Made by a program: the position numbers and the translations under genes | Assembly: GCA_019671005.1 (NCBI GenBank) | Contig: CM033724.1 | Location: 25,707,786 to 25,771,785, forward strand | Length of the DNA: 64,000 nt | Source of the DNA: Hibiscus mutabilis | Lineage: Eukaryota > Streptophyta > Magnoliopsida > Malvales > Malvaceae | Direction of reading: 5' to 3' | Shown here: positions 23,246 through 35,800 of the stretch, piece after piece | Layout of the letters: every line of letters begins with the position of its first letter | Numbering within the stretch: the stretch's first letter is position 1 | Notes under the pieces: generated by a model | The model's database searches: none | Told to the model about the DNA's origin: nothing | What the model saw: the letters and a program-made list of their open reading frames with translations, nothing else

Positions 23246-24610
23246 AATCTTCTCTATACAAATCAAAATATGTAGGGCTTAAATCCTAACTCAATAACAT
23301 GATTTTAACATCATATAAGCTTGATTCCTACTTAAATTCAACCATGAAATCATAATATTTCAAAAGCCCCAATTTTGTTCATAAACCCTAATTTCTTACT
23401 CATATCAAATCTCATCAACCAAGCAAGTATTCTATGAATTATTTACATCAAAAGATATAGCTCGAAGAATAGAACAACTTTGTAGTTCGAAATATTACCT
23501 TAAAACTGATATTCAGGGCTTAAATCGAGCTTGGAAAATTTCCTTCTTCTTTCTCCTCTTCACCAAGGTTTTGGAGAGTAATTTGCTGATAATTCATTCA
23601 TATTTTCATGTATTTATGCCACTTGTATTATAAAAAATGAATTTTTAATTCAATAAATTCCACTTTCCAAAAATACCCTCAAACTAGATATATATTTCTA
23701 ATTTACCATTTTGTAAGATTTCCATCTAGACTTAGTTGGATTCTAATCAGCCACTATTCATCAATAAAAGAAATCTCAAAATTCCTTCCATGTCCTTTTT
23801 GGGAAAAATGACCAAAATGCCCTTTACCAATCAACTTATTCACAAAATTGCCATTCTATATCATTTCAATCGATTTAAATTTTTCCTGATCTTTTTTTAC
23901 ATCCAAATAGTCATAAAATAATATTTTATGACTCTTCTAAGATCCATTGAACTATCTTTAAAATTTTAGCTCGATCCGATTTACCGATAATTATCGAGAA
24001 TTTTATTGGCTACTAAATAAATTCCTTAATCAAAATAAATCATAGGATTCATCCTGAATCGAACTAAAAGTATTTCTAAAACTTGGGAATAATTTTTTTA
24101 TATCCTTCTTCTATCATATAGTAAAATTTCATATTTTTCCAATTAGATCCGGATACCTGAATTCCACTTAAACTTTGACTACGATTTCCCAACAATCGAA
24201 ATATCGATTCAAACCTGAATTCCACATTAGATCCACACCCTTAGGTGATCTATCTATTTATGAAATGAAAACCCCTAACTTTTGGGAAATTACAACTTTA
24301 GTCCTTCAACTTTCATATTTAATCTTGTACTACACAAGTTTCTTATGCTTAACATTTTGGCCACTAAATTTTAAACTTCAATTCCCATTCCAATTTTCCT
24401 CGAATTTCGACCAAACTTTGCAAGTACCCTAATTAACTTGCCCTCTATCATCTGATGCTTTTAAATCTCAGTAATTCCTTTTCCATAACCCGTAATCGAA
24501 GAAATCCTAACTTTTGCATTTTTGTCATTTTAGTCACTAAGATAACTTTTAAGCTATTATCTTAATACTAAATGATCCTTAATCAACTTAGTAAAATTTG
24601 GGGTATTACA
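23246..24610 (-). mobile_element. T5-type LTR, distal part
   Basis: Nearly collinear with about 42330-43842 of T5: the ATATGTAGGG block, the AAGATATAGCTCGAAGA block, and the terminal TTTGGGGTATTACA (ends 24610). The proximal 2.4 kb is missing. A minus-strand polypurine tract and integrase remnant follow, so it was the 3' LTR of a minus-strand Del/Tekay-like element. Confidence 0.75.
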
Positions 24611-25025
24611 ATTCTCTCCCCCTTAAGAAAATTTGTCCTCAAATTTTTAACACGTACTTGGTTCAAAAAGGTGAAGAAACTGCTTTCTCACATCTCCTTT
24701 TCTTTCCCAAGTCATTTTCTCAATTTTATGATTTCGCAAAAAAACTTTAACATGCTAAATTGACTTATTTCCTTAATATACAACTAAACATACTTATCCC
24801 TAGGGTAATTTGTTCGAACAGGGATGAAGTGTGCTAACTTAGTCAATCTATCAACAATCACCCAGATTGAATCATTCTTATTCGATGTCAAAGATAGTTC
24901 TAATACAAAATCCATCATCACTCGTTCTCGTTTCCACTGAGAAATTAAAATCAATCACGACAATTAAGAAGGTACCTGAATTTTTGCTTTTACTTGTTGA
25001 CATGTCAGATATTTAGAAACAAACT
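24611..25025 (-). pseudogene. Polypurine tract and internally deleted integrase remnant
   Basis: Directly after the LTR the minus strand shows a tract AAGGGGGAGAGAAT, then pol sequence. From about 24960 to 24830 it reads the integrase core start ERVMMDFVLE (first catalytic Asp) then DSIWVIVDRLTKLAHFIPV. From about 24730 to 24630 it reads the integrase tail MTWERKGDVRKQFLHLF. The two are normally some 250 residues apart but here only about 100 bp separate them, so most of the core and the GDKVFLKV domain were deleted. The segment ends at about 25025 against a T-LTR fragment. Nonfunctional. Confidence 0.75.
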
Positions 25026-26779
25026 CAGTTATAACTCTTTTCAAGTCATTCCTCTGTCATATAACAGTGCAATACAGTTCCTGCAAAATGGCAAGTGCGT
25101 CCCAATTGTCGTTTATATCATATCATCAAACCTTTATTTTACCAATCAAATATACTTTAAGCTTTTTAACTTAACTGCCTGCATAAATATATTTCATCTA
25201 TACCGTAGTAATTATAATAACTATCCATTATTTACAAAAATTGATCCGATAAAACTTCCCTTATTCGAACCAATATTTTTCATACTTTTCTTTAACTTCC
25301 AACTTTTCCCAAAAATTCATATTTTATTCTCTCAAAGACTCTTTTAGACTTCCAATCACCATTTTCAAGCCAAATCCTTACATTTCTCATCATTTACACT
25401 TAAGGACCCAAACTTTAAAAATTTAAATATAAGTCATTGAAATTTCCAAAAATTCTAAAATAGTCCCAAAGTCGCCATAAACTTCAAAAATCAACATTCC
25501 AATCACTTAACTTAATTTTCCAACCCAATATACTTCAAAAACAAGCTCAACCATCAAGTCCCTAAACTTTCCAAATTTTACAATTTGGTCCCTAATGCAA
25601 AATAATTAGGGATTTTCATTCCAAACAACTTATATCATCATAATAAATCATTCTTCCTTCAATCACATTCTAAAATCCCTAACTTGTCATAAACCCTAAT
25701 TTTTCATCTTTCAAGAACATAGGAATTTCTTCATCCAAACAACCTAATCAAGCTTGTATAACATCATTTCCTTCCTCAAAATAAATTTTGCAAAAATTTC
25801 CCCTATACTTGATAAGGTAGCCAAATGATCACTTTAAATATTTCCATGAAATTTTCATCATTTGAACCATGGAAACAACATCACAAACATATTTCCAACT
25901 TGAATAACCATAAAAACTCAAGAATCCAACATGCTCTTCATCCAACCAAATCTCCAAACTCAACTTAGAGACATGAAAACCAAGTAAAAGTTATATCAAA
26001 AGATAGAGAATTTAATGGAGATCATTTTTCTATTTCATGTCTCAAGCCTAAATCCAACCATGGAAGCTTAAAAATTGAATTGAAATTGTCTCTTACCTTG
26101 GCTAGAGCAATTCGGAAACTTGAGGAAGATGGGAGAAATATTTCCAACTTTTGTTTTCTTATTTTAATGCCAAATGGCATAATATATACCAAATTAAATA
26201 ATAATAATTCTTTAATAGTCAAAAGACCATTATACCCTTGAATTATAACCAATCATATCTCAACACTTGTTTATTCTTATCCAAAATAATCAATAATATT
26301 CATAAAGTAAGGGTGAAATGACCTTTTTTCCCTTAATGAACCAACTTATCTTCAAAAATGCCATTTTTACCTATTTTACCAAAATACTGCATAGAATCAA
26401 ATTTAAATTGAATAAAAACGATTCAAAAACCATACTATCAGATTCTTCAAGTCTTTCTAAGACTTCCATAAAATTTTCATAATTTTCGGAGCTCGAATAA
26501 TCATTCAAAATAATTTCCGAAACTTATCCTTTTTATAGCTTTTCACACAAATCTCATACCAAAAATCTGATTCCCACCAAAATTATTATACAGGGATAAA
26601 CTATTCATTTTTGCCATAAAAATAATTATTGGGAAAATTACCATGTTGGTCCCTAAACTTTTCCCAACTTTTCACTTTAGCCACCAAACTTTGAAATTTT
26701 ACGTTTTAGTCACTAAACTAAAACCACCAAACCATAATTCTTTTTATTTTAGACGCTAAGCAAATTTTGGGGTATTACA
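25026..26779 (-). mobile_element. Composite T-family LTR fragments
   Basis: 25030-25210 matches an internal T5/T3 segment (CAGTGCAATACAGTTCCTGC; compare 40590 and 55195). The rest resembles the T2 distal half (AAGATAGAGAATTT at about 26002; compare 19843) and ends GGGGTATTACA at 26779. The two pieces are not adjacent in intact copies, so a deletion or recombination joined them. The open frames here are incidental. Confidence 0.6.
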
Positions 26780-27440
26780 ATTTTATTAAAGAACCTTTAA
26801 TTAGAGGAGAGAAACGAAAATCACCTTTAATTGCTGATTTCCCCCTCAATTGGCAAAGATTAGATGAAAGCTTCAAGAAATCAAGTATGTTTTGTTATAG
26901 GAATCAAAGGAATCAAGTAGGAAATCAAAACAAATTGATTTTAGGAAATTTTGGAAAGAAATTGATTGTTTGGCTGCTGAGAAAGTTGAAAGCAAAATTA
27001 GTTACGTGAGAAAATGAATTGTGTAATTAAAAATCCTTTTATTAATTCTATTTTATTTTAATATTAAAACCATTTAAAAACCCTTTAAAAATAGCCTAAA
27101 TTTAGGGGAAAATCTGATGGAAAAGTTTGGTTAATTAGCTCCTTAAAGATTCTAAATTTTGGCCCTTTTATGATTTAGTCACCAAAAACAATTGTAAAAA
27201 CTTTACATTTTAGTCATGGGACCAAAATGTCCCAAAATCATATTTAATTCCTTCAAATTGAATTTACTAGAATACTTAAAATATTAATTAAGTATTTTCT
27301 AGCATTTTTACTTATTTTATTTTAGCTAAAAACGATTTATTAAGATTTAATTCCCGAAACTAACTCATTTGCCTAATCCAGTTCTCCCAAACCGTCTAAT
27401 CGAACCTTCTAACATATAGGCCCAATTTTATGGTGTAACA
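26780..27440 (-). mobile_element. M-family LTR, distal part (copy 3)
   Basis: Starts at the M hallmark TTAAAGAACCTTTAATTAGA and ends ATGGTGTAACA (27440), matching the last 650 bp of M. It abuts the T end at 26779 with no visible target duplication. Confidence 0.65.
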
Positions 27441-28099
27441 TATTTGATGGTGAGTTGTTGAAAGGAGGTTCAGGGAAGCCTCCACCCTTGGTGAGTAGTC
27501 GTTGGGTAGTTAGGATTTATTAGTCGCCACTTCATTTATTACATCATGATATTGTTTTGTCTCATATGTTGGATGATTGACTTATTGTTTGTTTGCACTA
27601 TAAGGACACACTGGGCTCTATAGCTCATGCTTTTATTTTTTCCCTCTCAGATTGCACTGGAAGTTAGGCTTGGTTGGTATTGAAGGATCGACGAACTTTA
27701 TCATGTTTTGTTGTAGTACGTTCGTACTGACTATTGTTCATCATATTTTGTTAAAGTGGCATGGATAACTATGACTTGGGTTTTCTTATGTAAACGGACT
27801 TTGGACTTTGTGTTTTAAGACTTGGATTTATCTTTGTGATTTGGGATGTTATAGATTTTTGACTAAACTATGAAATGCATGTTATATTTTATTTATTGAT
27901 GTTATTTATTTTAAATTATCCTTACGTCTTTTTTAATAACAAAATTGACCATTGCAAGTAAATTAATGAAATTTTCAAGTATGGAATTTGTATATCTTCT
28001 AAGTAGTACAATGTGGATTCCTTGACTTGGTTGTTTTGTCTTGGTTGGGTAAGTGGTGCCACAACATTTCCCAAAGCAACAACCACATTCCATTTAGGA
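27441..28099. other. Unassigned, probably decayed LTR DNA
   Basis: AT-rich non-coding sequence. The stretch 27590-27720 vaguely resembles the reversed T block at 3770-3990 (CACACTGGGCTC.. then TTCGTACTGAC). Overlapping 60-codon open frames at 27904-28104 show no recognisable domain. I see no gene. Confidence 0.4.
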
Positions 28100-29606
28100 A
28101 CCATTTCTCAATGCTCTTAAGCATCCATATACTTGGGAAATCATTGCATATCATTTAAAAGATGCATAAAATAGTAAGTAAACCAAACCATGCTTTTAAA
28201 CCAAAACATGTAAAACAAGTCACATATCAAACCAATATTCAAAGGCAAAATTAGGGAGAACTTACTTCTAAGCTTAGTTAAGCTTGCTAGGCTTTAACTA
28301 AACTCTCAACTCCTTATTCAAACCTTTTAAGAGTGTCTGATACACATATACACTCACCAATACGCAACACCTTGCTCACCGTTGAGTTCCAAGCATTAGA
28401 AACGAGCCAACTTCCACAAGATAAGCTAGGCTTGACTCTCCCCTATTTTGGCCACACAAACCAGAGGCAAAATGCATTAAAATGCATTCTAGCACCAACT
28501 TACAATCAACCAAAGGAATCTCAACGAAATTGCATCTGAAAGCTAGCCGAAACATCAAAAACAACTTCAAACCACAACCAAACAACCTCCAACCTCAAAC
28601 CTAAGATCCTAACATCTTAACAACACCATTGAACACCCCAAATACATGCTTCTAACATCTCCATATCTTCAGGCATAAAAAATCTAATATAACAGCCCCA
28701 AAATCACCTTTAACTATCTTAAAAACTAACTAATTAAACAGTTTCGGGGTTGATTATAAAAATATCATTTCACACTATTCATATACTACCAAAATGCGAA
28801 TTAACCCAATAAAAACCTCCAGCAATCATCTTGTAAAATAAGAATTTAGGCAAATCATCAAAATCATCAATAAATCCCATTTTCTTGAATTAAATTGCAA
28901 AACCATGTTATAATACATAAAATACAAGCCAATAACTAGGGAATATCAATAAAGAACCTTAATTTTAAGAGAGAATAAGAAATTTACCTTTGAAGAATCT
29001 CCCACCAAAATTGATGTAAGTTTTCTCTTGAAAACAACTTGAGAAATCAATGAAATCTTTGTGAAATCTCTATAAGGTTTTGTTAGGAATCAAATGAGAA
29101 ATCAAAAGATGAAATCTCCATTGAAAATCAGTAAGTAAAACTAGAAATCATGATTGGGAAAAGAGATGGAAAATGAGAAAAGAATATTCAAGAAGTTTTG
29201 GTATGATAGGAAAATGATTTTGGAAACCAATTAACCGTCAATTATTACCCAATTAAGGTAGAAGACTTTAATTAAACCATTTGTAAAATAATATCTCTCC
29301 AAGGATTCTTAGTATTGGCCCAATTACATTTTAGTCACTTAAAATAGTTTTGCAATCTTTACAATTTAGTCACTAAATCAAAATGTCACCTCGATTTGAT
29401 TTAAATAATTCCTTAATTAATTACCAAAACACTTGATAATATAAGTAAACATCTTTAGTAAGTCAAACCAATTTTTATCTCAACCATTTTCATTTTTAAA
29501 ATATTAATTCCTGAAATTCATTTTACTGGTTAATTCGGTTCGACCGAGTTGAACCCGACCCGACCAAACCTCTAACTTCTAACCCTATTTTTGGGGTGTT
29601 ACATAT
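28100..29606 (-). mobile_element. M-family LTR (copy 4), distal part
   Basis: Parallels 6200-7766: the AGAGGCAAAATGCATT block (about 28463), AATAAAGAACCTT (about 28950), and the end TTTGGGGTGTTACA (about 29606). The left boundary is uncertain. Tracks such as TTTAGTCACTTAAA and CCCGACCCGACC are part of the LTR. Confidence 0.65.
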
Positions 29607-30382
29607 TTACCCGTTCTGGTAAGTTCTAGACTATTTCCTTCTACACATTGTCGCCATGTCGACGCTGGAGTTTTAGGGACTTATTTTTGACATTTGTGTT
29701 AGGACGGCTAGACCCGTCGCTGGATAATGCTACTCGAAGATTCATGATCAATGATTGACTCTTACTTTGGAATATCAATGATGTATGAAGCAATGCACAC
29801 TATATAAATACAAACAAAAAATATATAACAACAAGGGTTAGTACAACATAATAAATATTAAAACAAAATATATTATAGGAAATATAAAACCCTAATCCTC
29901 ATGCATTCTAGTTCTCTATGGTTGTCCACATGGCTCTAATGTGGTGGGCTTCTTGTGTTCTCATTCATGTAGATTTAGGTCTAAAAGGGTACTCGAACTG
30001 ACCTTACCCTCTACTAAGGTAGATAAGAAGTTCGATCTTGGCCCATCACAGGCTTGCGATCAAACTTGGTTCGAAAGATGCATTTCAATATGCCCATACG
30101 GAGGATTACTCGCGAAGGCATAGGTACTTTGGACCCTAAAAGTGTTCAGTGGCCCATACAAAGGATTACTCACGAAGGCAAAGCTACTAATTTCCACCTA
30201 AAAGGATTAAGCCCGGGTAGAAGGCCCATGTCATGATGCACTGCAAAAAAATACGAAAAAAAAAACAAGAAAAACACATTAGTACATAAATAAATATATA
30301 TGAAAAAATAAAACTAAAATAAAGAAAGAAAATACTTCGTGGCCGAATAAAAGTCGTGCCCACATTCTATTGTACCTAGCAG
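29607..30382 (-). mobile_element. G-family internal (leader) DNA
   Basis: Matches about 50.0-51.1 kb of the other G element: the AAACCCTAATCC/GGCTCTAA stretch, GGTACTCGAACTGACCTTACC, and twofold blocks with GGATTACTCRCGAAGGCA (about 30101-30180, two tandem copies of about 70 bp). It sits on the 5'-leader side of the G LTR at 30383. No intact ORF; the two 60-codon frames at 29941-30236 are incidental. Confidence 0.6.
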
Positions 30383-32155
30383 TGTCGCAAGCTGTCATAA
30401 CGGAGTCACCACCAGTCCTTTTAAATAGGAGGACCGAAAACGTAAAAATAAATCAGAGATTATGAAATCTTGATTTCGGGGGCACAATTGCGTGTAGGAA
30501 AAGATTAGAACCGCACAACATCCATAGAAACGACGCTTATTTGGTCACTCATATTTTCTAACGTATTCTGGTTGCATACATGCATAGATTCTAATTAATC
30601 TTAAGTCTACATTTTTTTATTAAAGATGGCATGAATTACATAGAATATGCTAAATTTATTACGGGTAAATTAGTAAAAGATCTAAATTATCTTTAATTAA
30701 ATGATCTATGTAAAGCCTAACTAATTACATTTAAAGTATGATTTGTATGACTAATTTAGAAGGTCTAACTTAAAAAAACTAATTTATTATGGAACTAATT
30801 TAACACTTACACTCAAGATTAATGTTATTAATTCAAATTATGATAATTCTAATTAAAGGCTTTAGTTACTTAAATAATGAGACTAATTAAAGAATTTAAA
30901 AAATAGAGGCTTTATTCCTAAAATTATATGTCAACCAAGATTAAATAAAAAACAATGAAAATAAATGACAAAATAGACATAAAATAAATATGTGAAATAA
31001 ATAAAATAAAGAAATAATGACCAAATTGAATAAAAATAAAACTAAAAGTTGAATTAAACAGAAATAAGGGTCAAATTGCATAGAATGAAACTTGAAGAGC
31101 TCCAGTTCAAGGTCTGCAAGAGTACTTGGGTGCGGTTGGGTTTCCGGGTTGATCCACGGGTCGAGTATATAGCTCAAAAATTGGAAACAAAAAAATCACT
31201 TTCTCCCCCTTTGGCTGAATGGATCAAACCGAACCCTCCCTCTTTTTTTGCACTGTTCATGCGTGTTCTTCATGAACAGCACCGCGATTTTCAGATTTCG
31301 GCTGTGCTCCGCCGCGCTAACTATCGTGGGTCAATGTTGACCGTCATTAACCAAAGGCTGTCTCTGGCTCCCATGATGGCGCCTCTCAGACTAGATGGTG
31401 GCCGTCGATTCAGTAATTCCCAGAGAAGGCTCCTCCAGTGATTTGAATGGTAAAATCCGCACCCTTACTCTTTTTTTGAGTCAAAACATTAGCACAATAA
31501 ATTTATATAAAAAAACATAGAATATAACTAAAAAATTGGATCGCCTCTTGCTTTTTATTGCTCAGAATTTTGTGTTGTACATGTGTTTGTATATGCTTGT
31601 GTGTTACAATGGGGTTTTACACTGACTTTTATAGCCGAAGAATGAAGAAAAAAAAGAGAAGAGTTCATGATTTCTTTCCCGAATTACAACAAAAGGAAAC
31701 CATAAAATCTTTGTGATTTTTGCCTTGCTTGGTTTAATTCGTTTTGGACTGATTTTTGCATGCTTTGATGATTTCTTTCCTTATTTACATCTATTTGGTT
31801 TAATGAATTGATCCGTTTCCTTTCCCTACGATTTCGATTTTGGGAACATGATCGAGGGAGTGGGATGCAAGCAAAGGGCTCGGCGGCGGTGTATGGTGAC
31901 CGGCGCTGGTTGCAAAGGCGATCAGAGAAGCTGAACAAACCAATGGAAGCTCAACCGGTGGACGCGTGGTCCTTAAGCGCGAGTGGTGATCTGCGTGATC
32001 CTTTCTTGAGCAATCTGAGACGTTATTTATGTGTATGGACTCTTTTTATATTTTTACTTATTGATTTTAATAATAATAATACATATGTACAAAATAATGA
32101 AAATAAAGATAAAAATAAAAATAAAAAAGGGATCGGATAAAATTAGGGGACCACA
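30383..32155 (-). mobile_element. G-family LTR, near complete
   Basis: About 1.77 kb from TGTCGCAAGCTG (30383) to GGGGACCACA (32155); in element sense it begins TGTGGTCCCC and ends with CA. It has a one-base variant of the PBS-like decamer (GGAGTCACCA, 30402-30411). The GC-rich part near 31150-31440 and 31850-32010 gives open frames (31076-31441, 31808-32140) that match no family known to me and parallel LTR sequence at 23.0 and 52.5 kb, so they are not called genes. It ends about 315 bp beyond the stop of the GPDH gene. Confidence 0.7.
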
Positions 32156-32469
32156 ATATTAAAGGTTGCAAAGCTGTTACAAAGATATCCAAATTATATT
32201 ATACTTTATCAAAATTATTACCAAAACATTATTTAGATTTGAGAAAATAAAGATGCTTTCCTTCTCAAAAAGAATTAATCCTGAAAAGATGCTGAAGAAC
32301 TGAGACAAATTTCGTCAATGAAGCTTTCGATAAAATATATAAATATTTAGAATAGGCACTCCGTATTTTATAACAATGATACCATGTTGCATTCTGAAAC
32401 AATTGCTTCCAATATCATCATTAGTGCCTTTTAAACATGAATTCTTGGTGTGCAGGTGCAGCAAACTTG
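32156..32469 (-). other. 3' flank of the GPDH gene
   Basis: AT-rich sequence between the gene's stop codon and the G LTR, expected to hold the 3' UTR and poly(A) site. Many A/T-rich words are present; I cannot pick a single poly(A) signal with confidence. Confidence 0.5.
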
Positions 32470-35247
32470 TCAAGGCTGGCCAAGAAGTGAAGGTTTAAAG
32501 AACGCATGTGTCTGGGCAATCTCGATGCGCTCTCGGGGATCATTCAAGGTTTCATCCCTCAGTGGCTGAAGAATAGCTTGAGCTGACTTCTCCCTGAAAC
32601 ATTCAAATTATATGACAAAACTTAGCATTGGACTTATTGATCCAGGAAATCTTTGTTGGGTCCAATATAAAAAAATCTTCCGTCAAAAGAGCCTATATTG
32701 AATCAATAATTACCAAAAGGGGCCAAAAAGGCAATTTCACTATTTTCTCCAAGGGACTAAGGCCCTTTTCTGCCTTGTTTGGACGGAAACCATGTGACTA
32801 CACATTGGTCAAGGCATGGATATCTAGTGATAGTTTTGTGCTCAAAACAGACATGGACGTTTTACTGCTTTGATATAAACAAATCTCGTTATCTGATATT
32901 TGTTGGCTGAAATTTAAGTAAAATTTGAAGTAGCTAATTAAGTTCTTGTATTGCTAAAGCCTACTAAGGAATTTGAAGTCACCTTGTTATAAGAATTTTG
33001 TATAGAGTCTTCAATAAAGGGCATAACTCAACAGGAGCAACAGGCTTGTTACCATCAGGATGTAACACATTCAAGCTTGATTGACTCAGAAGTTCATAAA
33101 ATGCTCCTACCGCAGACACTCCCTGGAAAACAATTAACAATTTTTTTAATTTTGTTCTCCATTAATCAAATTGATACATACAATGTAGAGTCACAGCTGA
33201 AATACTATATTGTTCGGTTAGTTATGCTAATTGGTTAGAGCTTCAAGTTTTCTTCAGTATAGCATTCATAATCCACAATTATGACAACCAGCAACGCCAC
33301 AATGAAGGCATCGGCATCATTTACCTTTTCTAGTTCTTCCTTTCCAAGATTTTCACTTAGATTACTATGAACAGATGCTTTATATTCTTACCTCATAGGG
33401 ATAACTGCAGTAATGGATTCTGGAAATTTAACTGATGAGATTATCTGTTTATCATTTAACAAGGTTTTTAGGCTATATATGTTGAAAAAACAATTTTTAC
33501 CTGAATCATTCCTTTTCCACGGATGCTATCACCCGTATCTCGACTTAGTTCTCCTTTTGCTAACATTTGGCCGTACCATGCATTACGACCCTTTAACAAA
33601 GTTATATAAGTGTCGGCCAGTAAAGGGCCTGCAAGCTTCTCAGGTTCTTCAGCCAACAGATGAGTAATGAAAATCATTTCCGATGTACAATGTGCAAAAT
33701 ATACTGATTTACTGGTAGCACTTTCATTGGTCAGGGCTGCCACCATTCCTGAGAAAATCAAACTTGAAAGTCATTATGGTGTTCCAAAATCTTAAAAAGT
33801 ATGTATACCCTTTGAACTCGAGTGATTAGATCATTTCCCGTTTGCATCTTCAAGGTTTTTCCTTAAGCATATAAACGATGTCTAACCTATGTCGACCCAG
33901 ATTCATTCATCATTACTCTAGAATTTTGTAGTTCAGTGAAGGTAAAGATTAGTTTATCAACTCGAGAACCTGAGCTTGCTAATTTATTGGCCAAAGGATA
34001 CAGAGGTACTTACCAGCTCCGATGGCATAGACATTCTTCAGGCCACCCATTACTTCATGAGTGACAAGATCACTGTTGTCCCAAACAATGAAATGGGGCT
34101 GTCTTAAGAATTTTGCTAATAGTTTCCTCCACTTTTCGACTCCACATATTCGAGCATTAGCATATTCTTTATTGTAGATCTCAGAGGCAATATTCGGTCC
34201 CCCGAGATAGAGTATGTTCTCGATAGGTACTCCAGCTGCAAAGTAGATGCACATATAGCTCAAAAACACAACAGATAAAAAGGTTTTATTTCAGAGGCAA
34301 AAGTAGACAAAAGAAACAGATTGCGGATTCCATATTCCTATTTCAGAGAAGATGTTAGTTTCCAACATTATTTTCTTGGCTAGCTCAAAACCATAAGTTT
34401 CAGCCTATTGATTATGTGCTCTGCAAAGTATTACGATCATCTATAACTAAAAATTTTCCCATGTTTCACCAATGCTACGAAACTATAACACAAATAACCG
34501 AGGAATCTCTCAAATGAAGGCACCAAAAATATTCTCCATGGAAGCTTTAAACACAACATGAACATTAACTAATCGATAAGAACTCTTACTTGCTCGATTA
34601 ATCATTTGTGTTGGAGTGATGATATGAGGAACAGGTTGCAGTGCAGCCTCTATACCCTTTGACAAAGAGATAATTATAGGCACAGTGATTCTTTCTTTCC
34701 AATAATTGCTGATCTCTTCGAATACCTCCCGTGTTTCAGTCGAAGGCAAGCCGTTTACGACGATATCAGCGTCCCAAACAGCTTCCTGCAAGTTAGTCAC
34801 AACTTTCAAAGGACAAAGTGGTGTATCAATCATGTTCAAGCAAAACCCATCTTTCAAAATCTCATCCGCGAAAAGTGTTCGATCGCCTAATCTTGCCTCG
34901 ACATACTTCAAATATGCACAACGCCGAATCAACCTCCTCAGTACATCTTCCCTTGAATTGATCACTTCAAAGAGATGTTCTGCGGTGGCTCTATCAACAG
35001 CTTTTCCAGGCCTTCTCCATATCCTGATTTGAACCTTGTCTCGGAACTGCCCGTAGCTATCTTGAAGCAAAGCTGCGAAAACACTTCCCCAAGCACCTGC
35101 TCCCACACTCACAATCCTCAATGGATCACCATCAGTCTTGCACAAACGGTGCCGAAGCTCATCAAGTTTCTCTTCCAAGCGATTGCAGTTGTTAAAAGAC
35201 CCATTTGAGTTCAAACTCTGGTGCAATGCGTCAATACTCCCCACCAT
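32470..35247 (-). CDS. GPDHC1: Glycerol-3-phosphate dehydrogenase [NAD+], cytosolic type
   Basis: Reduces dihydroxyacetone phosphate to glycerol-3-phosphate with NADH, feeding glycerolipid synthesis and the cytosol-mitochondria G3P redox shuttle (family knowledge). Five exons, all with GT-AG introns: 35247-34590, 34235-34014, 33748-33501, 33122-32983, 32593-32470; 1392 nt, 463 aa, close to the plant cytosolic enzymes. Residues 44-54 (RIVSVGAGAWG) are the NAD-binding Gly-rich loop; NGLPST at about 165-170; LSKGIE with Lys197; GGPNIA at about 231-236; Lys286 in HEVMGGLKN is the predicted catalytic lysine; the C-terminal domain has GRNAWYG and it ends SLLGQP. No transit peptide is evident. The start is the only in-frame ATG (AAGATGG context); upstream codons lack ATG. 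Introns are 265-389 bp. The symbol is by resemblance to the Arabidopsis gene. The only intact host gene seen here. Confidence 0.93.
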
Positions 35248-35800
35248 CTTCTTCCAACAAAAATCCAATGCAATAAATCAACTAATCAACAGCAAAGAAA
35301 ACCCAATTCTCCAATTCTAAGCATGTAGTATGAGCTACAAAATGATCCTGAAAACTTTGCCAATTTACCTTTGATTTTATATGGCCCTTGCTCTCCTAAA
35401 GCATCTCCAGTTCCCAAGTGCACCCTGATTCAAAAGAATACAATTTTATTGGTGGGTTCTTTTACCAAAACTAAAGCTAACTTTAGATCAATCCATTTAG
35501 ATGTTCAATATAAAATAATTTCAGAAAAAATGGAGCTTGATGAAGATATAATCTAAAAACTGGAAACAATACATAGTTTTCTACGTCTTGAGTTTGTTCA
35601 TCTACCCAACTCTAAACATGAGCGGAAAAGATAGAATAATAAATAAAAATAAAAAGACAACCACCCCAAGAAGAAATAATACCAATTACCAACCTATGGC
35701 CTCTTACTCTAAATGAAAACGACAAGGAATTAAGCTACCAATATATAAACAAAGCATATTAAGAATGCGTATACTTTATTAATATAAGTTGATGCGAAAG
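35248..35800 (-). promoter_or_regulatory. GPDHC1: 5' UTR and probable promoter of the GPDH gene
   Basis: Upstream of the ATG the minus strand shows a donor-like AAAG/GTAAAT at about 35369 and acceptor-like TTGATTAG at about 35282, suggesting a short 5' UTR intron (inference). A TATA-like TTTATATATTGG lies at about 35740-35752. The start site cannot be placed from sequence alone. Confidence 0.4.

Noticed and set aside
31076..31441. 121-codon plus-strand frame in a GC-rich stretch
   Set aside because: Lies in the G LTR and parallels GC-rich LTR sequence at 23.0 and 52.5 kb; no recognisable domain.
31808..32140. 110-codon plus-strand frame ending in Asn/Lys repeats
   Set aside because: Inside the same G LTR; the tail is low-complexity A-rich sequence.
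34706..35208. Plus-strand frames opposite exon 1 of the GPDH gene
   Set aside because: Antisense shadows of a well-supported coding exon.
35268..35268. Longer N-terminus for the GPDH protein (seven more residues)
   Set aside because: That upstream codon is TTG, not ATG; the first in-frame ATG is at 35247 in good context.
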